Source: QHWT01 sp963755695 | GTDB taxonomy: Bacteria; Acidobacteriota; Vicinamibacteria; Vicinamibacterales; 2-12-FULL-66-21 | Direction: 5' to 3' | Assembly (NCBI GenBank): GCA_963755695.1 | Contig: CAVWLB010000010.1 | Coordinates: 186,001 to 250,000 of the forward strand | Length of the DNA stretch: 64,000 bases | Shown: positions 9,323 through 18,789 of the stretch, one piece after another | Layout of the letters: the number at the start of each line of letters is the position of its first letter | Position numbering within the stretch: the stretch's first letter is position 1 | Notes under the pieces: generated by a model | The model's database searches: none | The model's input: only the letters and a program-made list of their open reading frames with translations | Told to the model about the DNA's origin: nothing | Translations under genes and position numbers: made by a program

Positions 9323-9468
9323 TGGGCAATCGGGCGAATGCGTGAATTGGCGAATTGGTGATTTGAGTTGGGGATCTCGTCATTGGTGATTTGGTGACCT
9401 TGGGAACGCCGCCAACCCCCCAATCCCCCAATCCCCCAATCCCCAAATCCCCACTTCACCAAATCCTA
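9323..9468. repeat. Mirror array of GAATTGGTGA / CCCCCAAT words
   Basis: Between the starts and ends of two minus-strand genes. From 9325 the plus strand repeats TGAATTGG, CGAATTGG and GGTGATTTG. From about 9408 it flips to CCAACCC, CCCCAAT and CCAAATCC words, including four near-identical CCCAAT units. There is no coding signal. Confidence 0.75.
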
Positions 9469-11377
9469 TCAGCCTCTGCCCCGGCGTGCTGTTGCCTGGC
9501 CGCTCGACTGACCTCCCGACGGACGCGAACGCTCGGCCGGTGCAGACCGCTGGGGCGCCGGTGCGGACTGAGACGGCGCCGCCCGACCGGGCGCGCCCGG
9601 GCCGCCAGGGGACGGACGCTGATATCCCGGTGGGCTGATCGAGGGACGTGACTCGGAGGGCATCCCACGCGGGACGGCCACGTCGCCGCGGTTCATGAAA
9701 GGCGGCAGCGCATCGCCGCCCCCCGGACCAGGCGCGACCTGACGTGGCGAATCGAGACGACCCGGGGCGGCGCGGCAATCGAGGCGCGGCGTCGCGCCCC
9801 GAAGGTCCCGCGGAGCGTAAACGGAGTTATCTCCCGCGCGTGGTTCGCTGCGCCGCACAGGACCCTCGGGGGCCGTGCGCTGTTGTGGCGCAGTGGCCGG
9901 CGCCTGTGACGCTCGTGGAAGCGCGCGTTCTCCGCTCGCATTGGTGCTACGTCCGCCTTGGTAGCTTCTCGGCGCCGGTAGGGTGGCGATATCCCGCGAC
10001 GGACGTGACGGCCCCGGAAGGGCGTTCCGCGTCGCGCTCGGCGCGGCTGGAGCAACGACGTGCTCACCGTTATCGCCGCCACGGGTGAAGTAGTTGTCCC
10101 TGGGTCGGGCGATATCACGACCTGCCACCGATGCCGCAGTCGGCCCGCGCGCGGACGGTGGCGCGGGGGCCCGTGCGCCCGCCCAGCGAATCGGTGTCGA
10201 ATTTCTCGGGACGGCAACGTTGCGGAATGCTGGCGGTGCCGGACGCGTGACGAACACGGGCCGATGCCGCGCATCAAAGTGGTCGACGAACACCGGATGC
10301 TGAGAGACGAATCCGCCGTGGAAATGATTGACACCCACGACGGTCCAGGCGTGCCACGGCGAGTAATAATGGCTGCCGAAATTCAGGTTGATTGCTATCA
10401 CCGGCAGATTGTTGAACCCCAGCGGGCACCAGCTGACATAGCCCGGCGCGTACGCCCACGACACGTAGGCCGGTGCCCACCGGTAACCCGGGATCCAGAA
10501 CCACGCGCCGGCAGAGAAGCCCCAGCGGCCGTAGTGGTGTGTGGGCCAGGCGAAAAAGTCGGTTCCCACCCACGTCCATCCATGGCGCGGATATGACATC
10601 CAGCGGCCGTAATAATAAGGACGCCAGCTGGCCGCGACCCGCGGATACCACACATATCCATAGGACTGCGCGTAGCGCCAGTCGCCGTATTGGTCGAATA
10701 CCGGCGCGTAGGTCTGCATCGAGGTCGGCAGGTACTGGCTGGAGACGCCGAGCCGCGTGTCGCGCCGCGTTTCCGACCATCGGTCGAATTCATCCCAGTT
10801 CGCTGAATTGAAGGTGTAAGGATACGACGGCGCGAGCCCCTCGCTGGCGTAGGCGCGTTCACCGGCTCGCACCGGTGTCGTGCCCTGTTCGGTAAAGATC
10901 TCGCCGGCGCCCCGCACAACCGCGAGCTCGAGCTGTGTTTCCCGTTCGGCGTGCAGCAACGCGATGCGGTACTCGCCATTCTGGGAAATCCGAACCGATC
11001 CCGCGGGGGAGTCGATCCGGTAATCGACCTGGCGCGAAGGACCAACCAGATTGAGACGGATTCTGCCGTCGATGAGCCGCAGGAGATCGTCCGACTGCGA
11101 CGTCGATCGTCGTCCGCTCGTCAAGGTGAAGGGCGCTTCCATCGTCGAACAGCACCTCCGCCCGTCCATCGTCCGTGCGGAGCCGATCGCCGCTCATGAG
11201 CGGCATGTTCAACGGCGAGGTCTCGCTGCGGCCTTCGCGCTCGAGCGTGGCACTGCCATCGATGTAGGCGACGTACGCGGGGGCTCCGTTGTCTTGCTGT
11301 GATTCCTGCGCATGGGCGGGAACGGCCAGGGCGCCGAGCGCCGCAACACTCAAAAGGCTCAGAAGGCGGCGGAACAT
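9469..11377 (-). CDS. Exported FecR-like / DUF6600-type protein (one frameshift)
   Basis: The start is ATG at 11377 (MFRRLLSLLS), with a clear signal peptide ending in AHAQ. The first 90 residues resemble a FecR domain (GDRLRTDDGRAEVLFDDGS). The frame then breaks near 11097. Removing one base gives TTIDVQSDDLLRL and joins the long downstream frame. That frame continues the FecR-like part, then a Trp/Tyr-rich central section of the DUF6600 type (repeats like YGRWG and WRPYYYGRW), and ends in about 200 residues of Pro/Arg/Gly-rich low-complexity tail. Probably a secreted or envelope protein of unknown function. A shorter start at 11169 would lose the signal peptide, so I reject it. Confidence 0.78.
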
Positions 11378-11515
11378 AGCAAGCCTCTGTAGATTCGGTG
11401 ATTTGGTGATTGGTGATTTTGGTGACTGGTGAGGCGAACTGGGCAATTTCCGCAATCACAAAATCACGAACCCAGAATCACGCAATCCCGACGGCAGGGT
11501 GGCAATTTCAGTATA
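11378..11515. repeat. Mirror array of GGTGATT / AATCAC words
   Basis: Words GGTGATTT, GGTGATT and GGTGACT (11397-11432) are followed by AATCACAAAATCACGAA and CAGAATCACGCAATC (11450-11490) in the opposite polarity. Lies between the divergently transcribed FecR-like gene and dnaK. Confidence 0.72.
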
Positions 11516-11575
11516 TCACCGCCGCCCTACAGAGGCGTTGCATCGCGATCCGGCCGGACATCGTCGCCGACAAGA

Positions 11576-11604
11576 TTGACATGGGACTGCTCACATTTTA
11601 TACT
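11576..11604 (+). promoter_or_regulatory. Sigma-70 type promoter of dnaK
   Basis: A perfect -35 TTGACA (11576-11581), 17-base spacer and -10 TATACT (11599-11604), 40 bases before the dnaK ATG. An imperfect dyad TTTATA-N10-TATAAA overlaps the -10, and ACTTACAAC (11602-11610) recurs upstream of clpC. An operator for the nearby HspR-type repressor is possible but unproven. Confidence 0.8.
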
Positions 11605-11644
11605 TACAACCTTATAAAGCTTTGGAAGGCGAGGGAACAGCAAA

Positions 11645-13576
11645 ATGAGCAAGATCATCGGGATCGACTTGGGGACGACCAACTCCGTCGTCGCGGTGAT
11701 GGAGGGGGGAGAACCCGTTGTCATCACCAACCCTGAGGGCAGCCGCATAACGCCGTCGGTCGTCGGCTTCACGAAGTCCGGTGAACGGCTCGTCGGCCAG
11801 GTGGCCAAGCGTCAGGCGGTCACGAATCCCGAGAACACCGTGTTCTCGATCAAGCGATTCATGGGCCGCAAGTTCGACGAAGTGAACGAAGAGATGAAGA
11901 TGGTGCCGTACAAGGTCGTGCGCGCGTCGAATGGCGACGTTCGCGTGCACGCCGGCGGCAAGGAATACTCCCCGCCCGAGATCTCCGCGATGATCCTGCA
12001 GAAACTGAAGCAGGCGGCGGAGGAATACCTCGGCTCGGCGGTCACCAAGGCAGTCATCACCGTTCCTGCGTACTTCAACGACGCCCAGCGGCAGGCCACG
12101 AAGGATGCCGGGCAGATTGCCGGGCTCGAGGTCATGCGCATCGTCAACGAGCCTACGGCGGCGGCGCTCGCCTACGGGCTCGACAAGAAGAAGGACGAGA
12201 CGATCGCCGTCTACGACTTCGGTGGCGGCACGTTCGATATCTCCATCCTGGAAGTCGGCGAAGGGGTCGTCGAGGTCAAGGCGACCAACGGCGATACGCA
12301 CCTTGGCGGCGACAATCTCGATCAGCGCGTGATCGACTGGATCATTGCCGAGTTCAAGACGTAGCGAGGGTATCGATCTCGGCAAGGATCGGATGGCCTT
12401 GCAGCGTCTGAAGGAGGCGGCCGAGAAGGCGAAGATGGAACTCTCCACGGTGATGGAGACCGACATCAATCTGCCGTTCATCACGGCCGACCAGACCGGT
12501 CCGAAGCACCTTCAGTTGAAGCTCACGCGGGCGAAGTTCGAACAGCTCGTCGAGGACCTGCTGCAGAAGACGGTCGGCCCGACGAAGCAGGCGCTCGCCG
12601 ATGCCGGCGTCGATTCACGCAAGATCGACGAGGTCGTGCTGGTCGGCGGGTCGACGCGTATTCCGCGCGTGCAGGCGATCGTCAAGGAGCTGTTCGGCAA
12701 GGAACCGCACAAGGGTGTGAACCCGGACGAAGTCGTTGCGGTCGGCGCGGCGATCCAGGCGGGAGTGCTCGCGGGCGAAGTGAAGGATCTGCTCCTTCTG
12801 GACGTAACGCCGCTGTCGCTCGGCATCGAAACGCATGGGCGGCGTGATGACGACGCTGATCCCGCGGAACACGACGATCCCGACGCGCAAGGGAGAGATG
12901 TTCTCGACCGCGGCGGACAACCAGACCAGCGTCGAGGTGCACGTCCTGCAGGGCGAGCGGCCGATGGCTCGCGATAACCGCACCCTCGGCCGGTTCCACC
13001 TGACCGGTCTTCCGCCAGCGCCGCGTGGCGTGCCGCAGATCGAGGTTACCTTCGACATCGATGCCAACGGCATCGTCAATGTGTCGGCGAAAGACATGGC
13101 GACCCAGAAGGAACAGAAGATCACCATCACTGCGTCGAGCGGCCTCTCGAAGGATGAAGTCGATCGGATGATGAAGGAAGCCGAGTCGCATGCCGACGAG
13201 GACAAGAAGCGGAAGGAAGAGATTGAAACGCGCAACCACGCCGACCAGGCGGTCTATGTCGGCGAGAAGACGTTGCGGGAGTCCGGCGACAAGCTGCGGC
13301 GCCGCCGAGCGCGCGGCAATCGAATCGGCGATCAACGATTTGAAGTCGTCGATCGAGCAGAACGACATCGCGGGCATGAAGAAGCGCATGGAGGCGCTGA
13401 ACCAGGCGCAGCACAAGGCAGCCGAAGCGATGTACCGCGCGGCGAGCGGCGCCGGCGCCGGAGCCGGAGCAGCCGGCGGCGGCGAGCAGGCCGGCGGTGG
13501 CGGATCCCAGACCGCCGAGAGCCATCCTCAGGGAGACGTCATCGACGCGGAGGTTGTGGAGGAAGAGAAAAAGTAG
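11645..13576 (+). CDS. dnaK: Chaperone DnaK (Hsp70), three single-base insertions
   Basis: ATP-dependent Hsp70 chaperone. Family motifs are unmistakable: IGIDLGTTNS at the start, YDFGGGTFD, LVGGSTRIPRV, and the C-terminal EEV-type acidic end. The frame breaks three times. Removing T12362 restores EFKTSEGIDLGKD, removing C12834 restores IETMGGVMT, and removing one C near 13299 restores KLRAAERAAIES. The total restored length is about 640 residues, normal for DnaK. The gene is essential or nearly so and otherwise perfectly conserved, so I take the breaks as sequence errors. It heads a dnaK-dnaJ-hspR cluster; no grpE is seen in the window. Confidence 0.95.
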
Positions 13577-13680
13577 TCCGAATCTGGTGATTTGGTGATT
13601 CGGTGAATTGGTGATTGTCAATGACCAAATAGCCGGTCACCAAATCACCAAATCATCAGATCGCCAAATCACCGATTCCC
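13577..13680. repeat. Mirror array of TTGGTGA / TCACCAA words
   Basis: GGTGATTTGGTGATTCGGTGA (13585-13612) is followed by GTCACCAAATCACCAAATC (13636-13672), an imperfect long inverted repeat between dnaK and dnaJ. The same words occur at 11397 and 41020-41150. Confidence 0.78.
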
Positions 13681-14769
13681 ATGGACTTCTACTCGCTGCT
13701 CGGTCTCGCGCCGGGGGCTTCGTCCGCGGACATCAAGCGGGCGTACCGGCGCCTTGCGCGACGGTACCATCCGGACATCAATCCGGGCGACCGAGCGGCG
13801 GAGACGTTGTACCGGCGGATTTCCGACGCCTACGAAACCCTCGTCGATCCCGAGCGGCGGCGTGCTTACGATGCGGCCGAACCGGAGTCCGCAGGCGCGA
13901 CCACGACCTCGTTCGAATTTTCAGGATTCGATTTTTCATCTCCGGCGCACGGCGTGCAGGCCGCGACGTTCACCGAGCTCTTTGCCGAAGTGCTGCATCC
14001 GGTGATCTCGCCGGACTCGGGACGCCCGGAACCGGGTGCAGACATGCACGCGGCGATCACCTTGTCGTTCGAAGATGCCATGAGCGGCGTCGAGCGGCAG
14101 GTCGTGATCACGCGCCAGGATGTGTGCAGCGCGTGTAGCGGCGCCGGACAGGTGCGAATGCCGGAGGGGCGGTGTGTTCCGTGTCATGGCACCGGCAAAC
14201 TGCGCTGGGCACGCGGGCATATGGTCTTTACCAAGAGCTGCGCGGCCTGTCATGGCACCGGCCGCCAGCGCACGCAGCGATGCGCGGTCTGTTCCGGCCA
14301 CGGGCGTCACGTGCGCAGCGAGGCCGTGCTGGTGAAGCTTCCCGCTGGGATTGAAGATGGCGCCCGGCTCCGGGTTCCGGATCGCGGACACGCGGGGCGG
14401 AGCGGTGGGAGAAACGGCGATCTCTACGTCACCATCCACGTGCAGTCCCACCCGGTGTTCCGACGTGAAGGGGACAACCTGCACGTCGTGGTGCCGGTCG
14501 GGGTTCACGAGGCAGTGCTCGGCGCGCGCATCGACGTGCCGTCGCTCGAGGGGCCGGTGCGGCTTCGCATTCCACCGGGAACCCAGGGAGGCCAGCGATT
14601 ACGGGTTTCCGAGCTCGGGGTGCCGGGCCGTAGCGGTCGCGGCGACCTGATCGTGGAGCTGCGGGTAGTATTGCCGCAGGTGGTGAATGAAGAAGGCAAG
14701 GCATTGATTCGCGAACTGGGCAAGCTTTACGGGGAAAACGTGCGAACCGGTCTCGTCAATGGCAACTAA
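13681..14769 (+). CDS. dnaJ: Chaperone DnaJ (Hsp40)
   Basis: Co-chaperone that stimulates DnaK ATPase. 362 residues: a J domain with HPD at 30-32, a short Ser/Phe-rich linker (about 70-95), a zinc domain with four CxxC pairs (Cys 149/152, 165/168, 187/190, 201/204, each followed by a GxG-like turn), and two C-terminal substrate-binding beta domains. This is a type I DnaJ. It starts immediately at the end of the mirror array and is intact, unlike dnaK. Confidence 0.95.
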   Translation: MDFYSLLGLAPGASSADIKRAYRRLARRYHPDINPGDRAAETLYRRISDAYETLVDPERRRAYDAAEPESAGATTTSFEFSGFDFSSPAHGVQAATFTELFAEVLHPVISPDSGRPEPGADMHAAITLSFEDAMSGVERQVVITRQDVCSACSGAGQVRMPEGRCVPCHGTGKLRWARGHMVFTKSCAACHGTGRQRTQRCAVCSGHGRHVRSEAVLVKLPAGIEDGARLRVPDRGHAGRSGGRNGDLYVTIHVQSHPVFRREGDNLHVVVPVGVHEAVLGARIDVPSLEGPVRLRIPPGTQGGQRLRVSELGVPGRSGRGDLIVELRVVLPQVVNEEGKALIRELGKLYGENVRTGLVNGN

Positions 14770-14807
14770 CCACCCCGAACGACGTCAATCGAGATCCGTC
14801 AATTCAT

Positions 14808-15260
<453 letters not shown>

Positions 15261-15286
15261 GCCGGATATCGGCGTAGGATTGCGCC

Positions 15287-16123
15287 GTGGACGACGATGC
15301 GCTGCAAGCCTATCTGCGTGCGCTCGCGCGCCTGCCGCGGCTGAAGACGGAGGACGAGCGTGAGCTCGCCCGGCTGATTCGGATGGGTGACGCGGAAGCC
15401 CTCCGGCGCCTGATCGAAGGCAACCTGCGGTTCGTCGTCAGCTACGCCAAGCGGTATCGCGGCCTCGGCGTCCCCTTCCTCGATCTGATTCATGAGGGCA
15501 ATCTCGGCCTGATGGAAGCGGCGCGCCGCTTCGATCCGGATCGCAACGTCAAATTCATTACTTACGCAGTCTGGTGGGTGCGCCAGGCGATCATGCACGC
15601 GCTGTCGGGACAGGTACGAGCCTTCTCGCTGCCGCAGAAGCTGTCCGGCATCGCGGCGCGGTTCGGCCGCGAGGTTGCGGAGCTGACCGAACAGCTCGAA
15701 CGCGCGCCGACGACGAGCGAGATTGCTGCGGGACTTGAAATCTCGGAAGCGGATGTCGACGCGCTCAGGCGGATTGGATCGAGCGATGTGTCGCTGAGCG
15801 ATCACATCGGCCCGGGTGAGAGCGACAGTCCCGAGCTAGGGGAGATGATCGAACAGGCGAGTGTTCCGCCTATCGATGAATCGTTGATCCACGAAGCTGC
15901 GATAGCGCGGGTGCGGGAGGCGCTCTCGGAACTCGACCACAAGGAGCGGGAGGTCGTGACGCTGCGCTTTGGTTTCGATCGCGACGGCGAGCCGCGCACG
16001 CTGCAGGAAGTCGGCGACGCGCTTGGCCTCTCGCGCGAGCGCATTCGGCAGATCGAATCGCGTGCGAAGGACAAGCTGCGACGATCGAAACGCGCCGGCG
16101 AGCTTCGAAGCTATCTCAACTGA
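15287..16123 (+). CDS. RNA polymerase sigma-70 family factor (RpoD/RpoS/RpoH-like)
   Basis: 278 residues from GTG 15287. Region 1.2 (DDALQAYLRALARLP), region 2 with NLRFVVSYAKRYRG and LDLIHEGNLGLMEAARRFD plus the -10 recognition YAVWWVRQAIMHAL, region 3, and region 4 (TLQEVGDALGLSRERIRQIESRA) are all present. It is too short for the primary sigma factor, which carries a long region 1.1, so it is an alternative (group 2 or RpoH-like) sigma. It starts 26 bases after hspR, which suggests a stress role. Confidence 0.9.
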   Translation: MDDDALQAYLRALARLPRLKTEDERELARLIRMGDAEALRRLIEGNLRFVVSYAKRYRGLGVPFLDLIHEGNLGLMEAARRFDPDRNVKFITYAVWWVRQAIMHALSGQVRAFSLPQKLSGIAARFGREVAELTEQLERAPTTSEIAAGLEISEADVDALRRIGSSDVSLSDHIGPGESDSPELGEMIEQASVPPIDESLIHEAAIARVREALSELDHKEREVVTLRFGFDRDGEPRTLQEVGDALGLSRERIRQIESRAKDKLRRSKRAGELRSYLN

Positions 16124-16131
16124 TCAAGACT

Positions 16132-16290
16132 GCAGATTGAAGATTGGAGATTGGAGATTGGAGATTGGAATTGACGATTGACGATTGGCGATTGGATTGT
16201 CGATTGTCGATTGGATTGATGATTGACGATTGGCGATTGGGATTGACGATTGATGATTGATGATTGCGGATTGGCAACTCGCCGCGCTAC
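16132..16290. repeat. Array of GATTGGA/GATTGAC words (one polarity)
   Basis: Near-tandem units of 7-9 bases, GATTGGA repeated from about 16137, then GATTGAC, GATTGGC, GATTGTC and GATTGATG. More than 15 units run with almost no interruption. The reverse-complement array lies on the far side of the next gene (17152-17312), so the ATPase gene is bracketed. Confidence 0.85.
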
Positions 16291-16307
16291 AATCGTCCGA
16301 CTCCCCA

Positions 16308-17147
16308 ATGTCCTGCGAGCTCTGCGACGATACCGGCTGGAAGGCAGTCACGAATGATGGCGTTCGTCGCGTGGTGCGCTGCGACTGCTGGCGCGACGGG
16401 CTTGCCACGCGCCAGCTCGATGAAGCGCGGATTCCTCCGCGATACCGGAAATGCGAGCTCGAAACCTTTGTCACCTATCCGAACGAACGGCTGCTCGGTG
16501 CGGTGAAACGCGCGAGCCGTTTTGCCGATGAATTTCCTGGCGCACAGAAAGGGTTGTGCCTGATTGGACCGCCGGGCATCGGCAAGACTCATCTGGCCGT
16601 CGCGGTGCTGCGTCGGGCGATCCTCACGCGCGGCGCGCGCGGATTGTTCTACGACACACGTGACCTGCTCCGGTTGATTCGCAGCACCTACAACCCGCTC
16701 GTCCGCACCGCCGAGATGGATATCCTGCGTCCGGTGATGGAAGCGGACCTGCTCGTGCTCGACGATCTCGGCTCGGAGAAAACCTCCGAGTGGGTGGAAG
16801 AGACGATGAACCTGATCGTGAACACCCGCTACAACGAGCGGCGGCACACGATTTTCACGTCCAATTACGAAGACACGCCGGACGACAGTGACCCGGATTG
16901 CCTGAAGGCTCGCATCGGCTTCCGCATCCATTCGCGGTTGCACGAGATGTGCGAGTTTCTCGAGTACGATGGCGCCGACTACCGGCATTTGCCGCCCAAT
17001 GGCGGCGTCGACGATTTGGTCACGATGTGGAAGGTGAAGCCGAGCCGCCGAACCCTGCCGGCGCGCGCGAAGGGCCCGGTCCGAGCGCAGTTGAAGCCGG
17101 CCAAGGAACTCGGCTGGTCGGGCGGACGAGCCGGGAGCCGCGATTAG
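16308..17147 (+). CDS. DnaC/IstB-like AAA+ ATPase with N-terminal Cys motif
   Basis: 279 residues from ATG 16308 (MSCELCDDTGW). Four cysteines near the start (C3, C6, C25, C27) suggest a small zinc-binding knob. The AAA+ core has Walker A GPPGIGKT (87-94), Walker B LLVLDDLGSE and sensor-1 FTSNY. This is the pattern of DnaC-type helicase loaders and IstB transposition helpers. No transposase or dnaB lies next to it. The last 40 residues are basic and low in complexity. It is flanked by inverted repeat arrays. Function unknown beyond an ATPase acting on DNA or DnaB. Confidence 0.8.
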   Translation: MSCELCDDTGWKAVTNDGVRRVVRCDCWRDGLATRQLDEARIPPRYRKCELETFVTYPNERLLGAVKRASRFADEFPGAQKGLCLIGPPGIGKTHLAVAVLRRAILTRGARGLFYDTRDLLRLIRSTYNPLVRTAEMDILRPVMEADLLVLDDLGSEKTSEWVEETMNLIVNTRYNERRHTIFTSNYEDTPDDSDPDCLKARIGFRIHSRLHEMCEFLEYDGADYRHLPPNGGVDDLVTMWKVKPSRRTLPARAKGPVRAQLKPAKELGWSGGRAGSRD

Positions 17148-17151
17148 GGAT

Positions 17152-17312
17152 CATCCAATCGCCAATCCCAATCGACAATCGACAATCGACAATCGACAAT
17201 CGACATTAAACAATCCCGGCAATCGACAATCGACAATCCAAATCGGCAGTCGACAATCCAAATCGGCAGTCGACAATCGACGATCCCAATCGGCAATCTG
17301 CAATCTGCAATC
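17152..17312. repeat. Array of CAATCGA words, inverse of the array at 16132
   Basis: CAATCGA units repeat from about 17165 with period 7, interrupted by AAATCGGCAGT units (two copies near 17240-17270) and ending CAATCTGCAATCTGCAATCGG just before hemW. The units are the reverse complement of the GATTG words before the ATPase gene. Confidence 0.85.
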
Positions 17313-17316
17313 GGCA

Positions 17317-18465
17317 ATGTTAGGGCTCTACATCCACGTCCCCTTCTGCACGTCGATCTGTAATTACTGCAACTTCAATCGAGGACTCTACGACGACGCG
17401 CTGAAGACCCGCTACGTCGCCGCGCTGCTGCATGAGATCGCGCGAGCGCCTGCCGGTCTTCAGGCCGACACGATCTTTTTCGGTGGCGGCACGCCGTCGC
17501 TGCTGGAGCCCGACGAGGTGCGCGCGATCGTCGAAGCCTGCCGTGCGCGGTTCGATCTCGCGCCGCCTGGCTTCAGCCAGGCCCTCGACCGGACCGGGTG
17601 TGAAATCACGCTCGAGACCAACCCCGAAACCGTCGACAGAGAGAAGCTGGAACGTTTTCGCGACGCCGGGGTCAATCGTCTCAGCTTCGGTGTGCAGTCG
17701 TTCCAGGACGACGAGCTGAAACGGCTTGGGCGCATTCATTCCGCGGAACGCGCCCGCGCCGCGGTCCGCGAAGCGCGCGCCGCCGGCTTCGATAACGTCA
17801 GCCTCGATCTGATGATGTGGCTCCCCGGTCAGAGCGTCGAGGCATGGATGCGCAACGTCGACGGCCTGATCTGCGCCTCACCCGATCACGCGTCGTTGTA
17901 TCTGCTGGAGCTCTACCCCAACGCGCCGCTGAAAGAGGAGATGGCGCGTGCCGGGTGGTCGCTCGCACCAGACGAAGACGCCGCCGACATGTACGAGCAG
18001 GCGATGGTGCGGCTCGACGCTGCCGGCTATCAGCAGTACGAAATTTCGAATGTCGCGCGCCCCGGCCGCAGGTCGCGCCATAACCTGAAGTACTGGACCG
18101 ACGGCGACTGGCTCGCCTTCGGCTGCGGTGCGCATTCAACCCTGAACGGCGTGCGCTGGAAAAATGTTTCCAGCACGGAGGAATACATCGCACGAGTGAG
18201 AAATGGGACGGACGTCGGGATCGAGCGCCGTGTGCTGACTTCGACCGAGCGTCTCGAGGAAACCCTGTTCACCGGCCTGCGGCTCGTTGACGGCATCGAC
18301 ATCGAGACGGTCGGCGCCCGGTACAGTTGTGACGTGTGGGAGCGATACCGCGAGGGGCTTCAGCCGTTTCTCGAAACGGGCTGGCTGGTTCGCGAAGGCC
18401 CCCGCCTGAAATTGACTCGAGCTGGCATGCTCATGGCCAATGAGATCATGTCGGTGTTCGTCTGA
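17317..18465 (+). CDS. hemW: HemW-like radical SAM heme chaperone
   Basis: 382 residues. The radical SAM cluster motif is C11-x3-C15-x2-C18 with the following NF (CNYCNFN). FFGGGTPS is the SAM-binding GGGTP motif, and the C-terminal HemN-type domain is present. The HemW-type motif with its N-terminal tyrosine (GLYIHVPFC) is conserved. The short length (about 380 versus 450 for HemN) points to HemW, which handles heme delivery, rather than coproporphyrinogen dehydrogenase. Many databases call this family oxygen-independent coproporphyrinogen III oxidase, but that activity is unlikely. Confidence 0.9.
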   Translation: MLGLYIHVPFCTSICNYCNFNRGLYDDALKTRYVAALLHEIARAPAGLQADTIFFGGGTPSLLEPDEVRAIVEACRARFDLAPPGFSQALDRTGCEITLETNPETVDREKLERFRDAGVNRLSFGVQSFQDDELKRLGRIHSAERARAAVREARAAGFDNVSLDLMMWLPGQSVEAWMRNVDGLICASPDHASLYLLELYPNAPLKEEMARAGWSLAPDEDAADMYEQAMVRLDAAGYQQYEISNVARPGRRSRHNLKYWTDGDWLAFGCGAHSTLNGVRWKNVSSTEEYIARVRNGTDVGIERRVLTSTERLEETLFTGLRLVDGIDIETVGARYSCDVWERYREGLQPFLETGWLVREGPRLKLTRAGMLMANEIMSVFV

Positions 18466-18789
18466 GGCCACTGAAGAGTACAGCGGGCGACGACAGGCCA
18501 CAGACCGCAGGCCACAGACTGCAGACCGCAGGCCACACACCGCAGGCCACAGAAAAACACAGGAAAACACAGAAAACACTGTCACTGGAACACTGCAGGA
18601 ACAGCACGTCGCGATACACGCTTTGTCCTCTGGCTCTCCGCGTCTGTGAGTGGCGCTGCAGAGTTTTGCGAGTGGTCTCCGGGGTCTTTCAGTGGCGGGA
18701 GGGTTTTTGGGTACCGGGCGTCCGGTGGCCGGGACCCCTGTGGTAAAGTGGCGCTCTTTGCGATCCGAGTCGCCCAAGGAGATTGGAAG
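18466..18789. repeat. 324-base gap with CGCAGGCCACAGA-type repeats
   Basis: From 18494 to about 18560 the unit CAGGCCACAGACCG / CGCAGGCCACAC recurs five or six times, then AAAACACAGGAAAACACAG. The remainder (18600-18789) contains CTCTCCGCGTCTGTGAGTGG and a GGCGGGAGGG stretch but no ORF I would call a gene. An AAGGAG ribosome site (18776-18781) serves the exported protein at 18790. Confidence 0.65.

Noticed and set aside
11645..13576. dnaK as a pseudogene
   Set aside because: All motifs survive in alternate frames, and single-base removals restore every break; an inactive sole dnaK is unlikely.
17152..17312. Possible CRISPR array
   Set aside because: The repeated units are only 7-11 bases with no unique spacers of 25-40 bases and no cas genes anywhere in the window.
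18440..18649. Small ORF over the CAGGCCACAGA repeats
   Set aside because: The peptide is a translation of the repeat (RRPQTADRRPH) with no coding signature.
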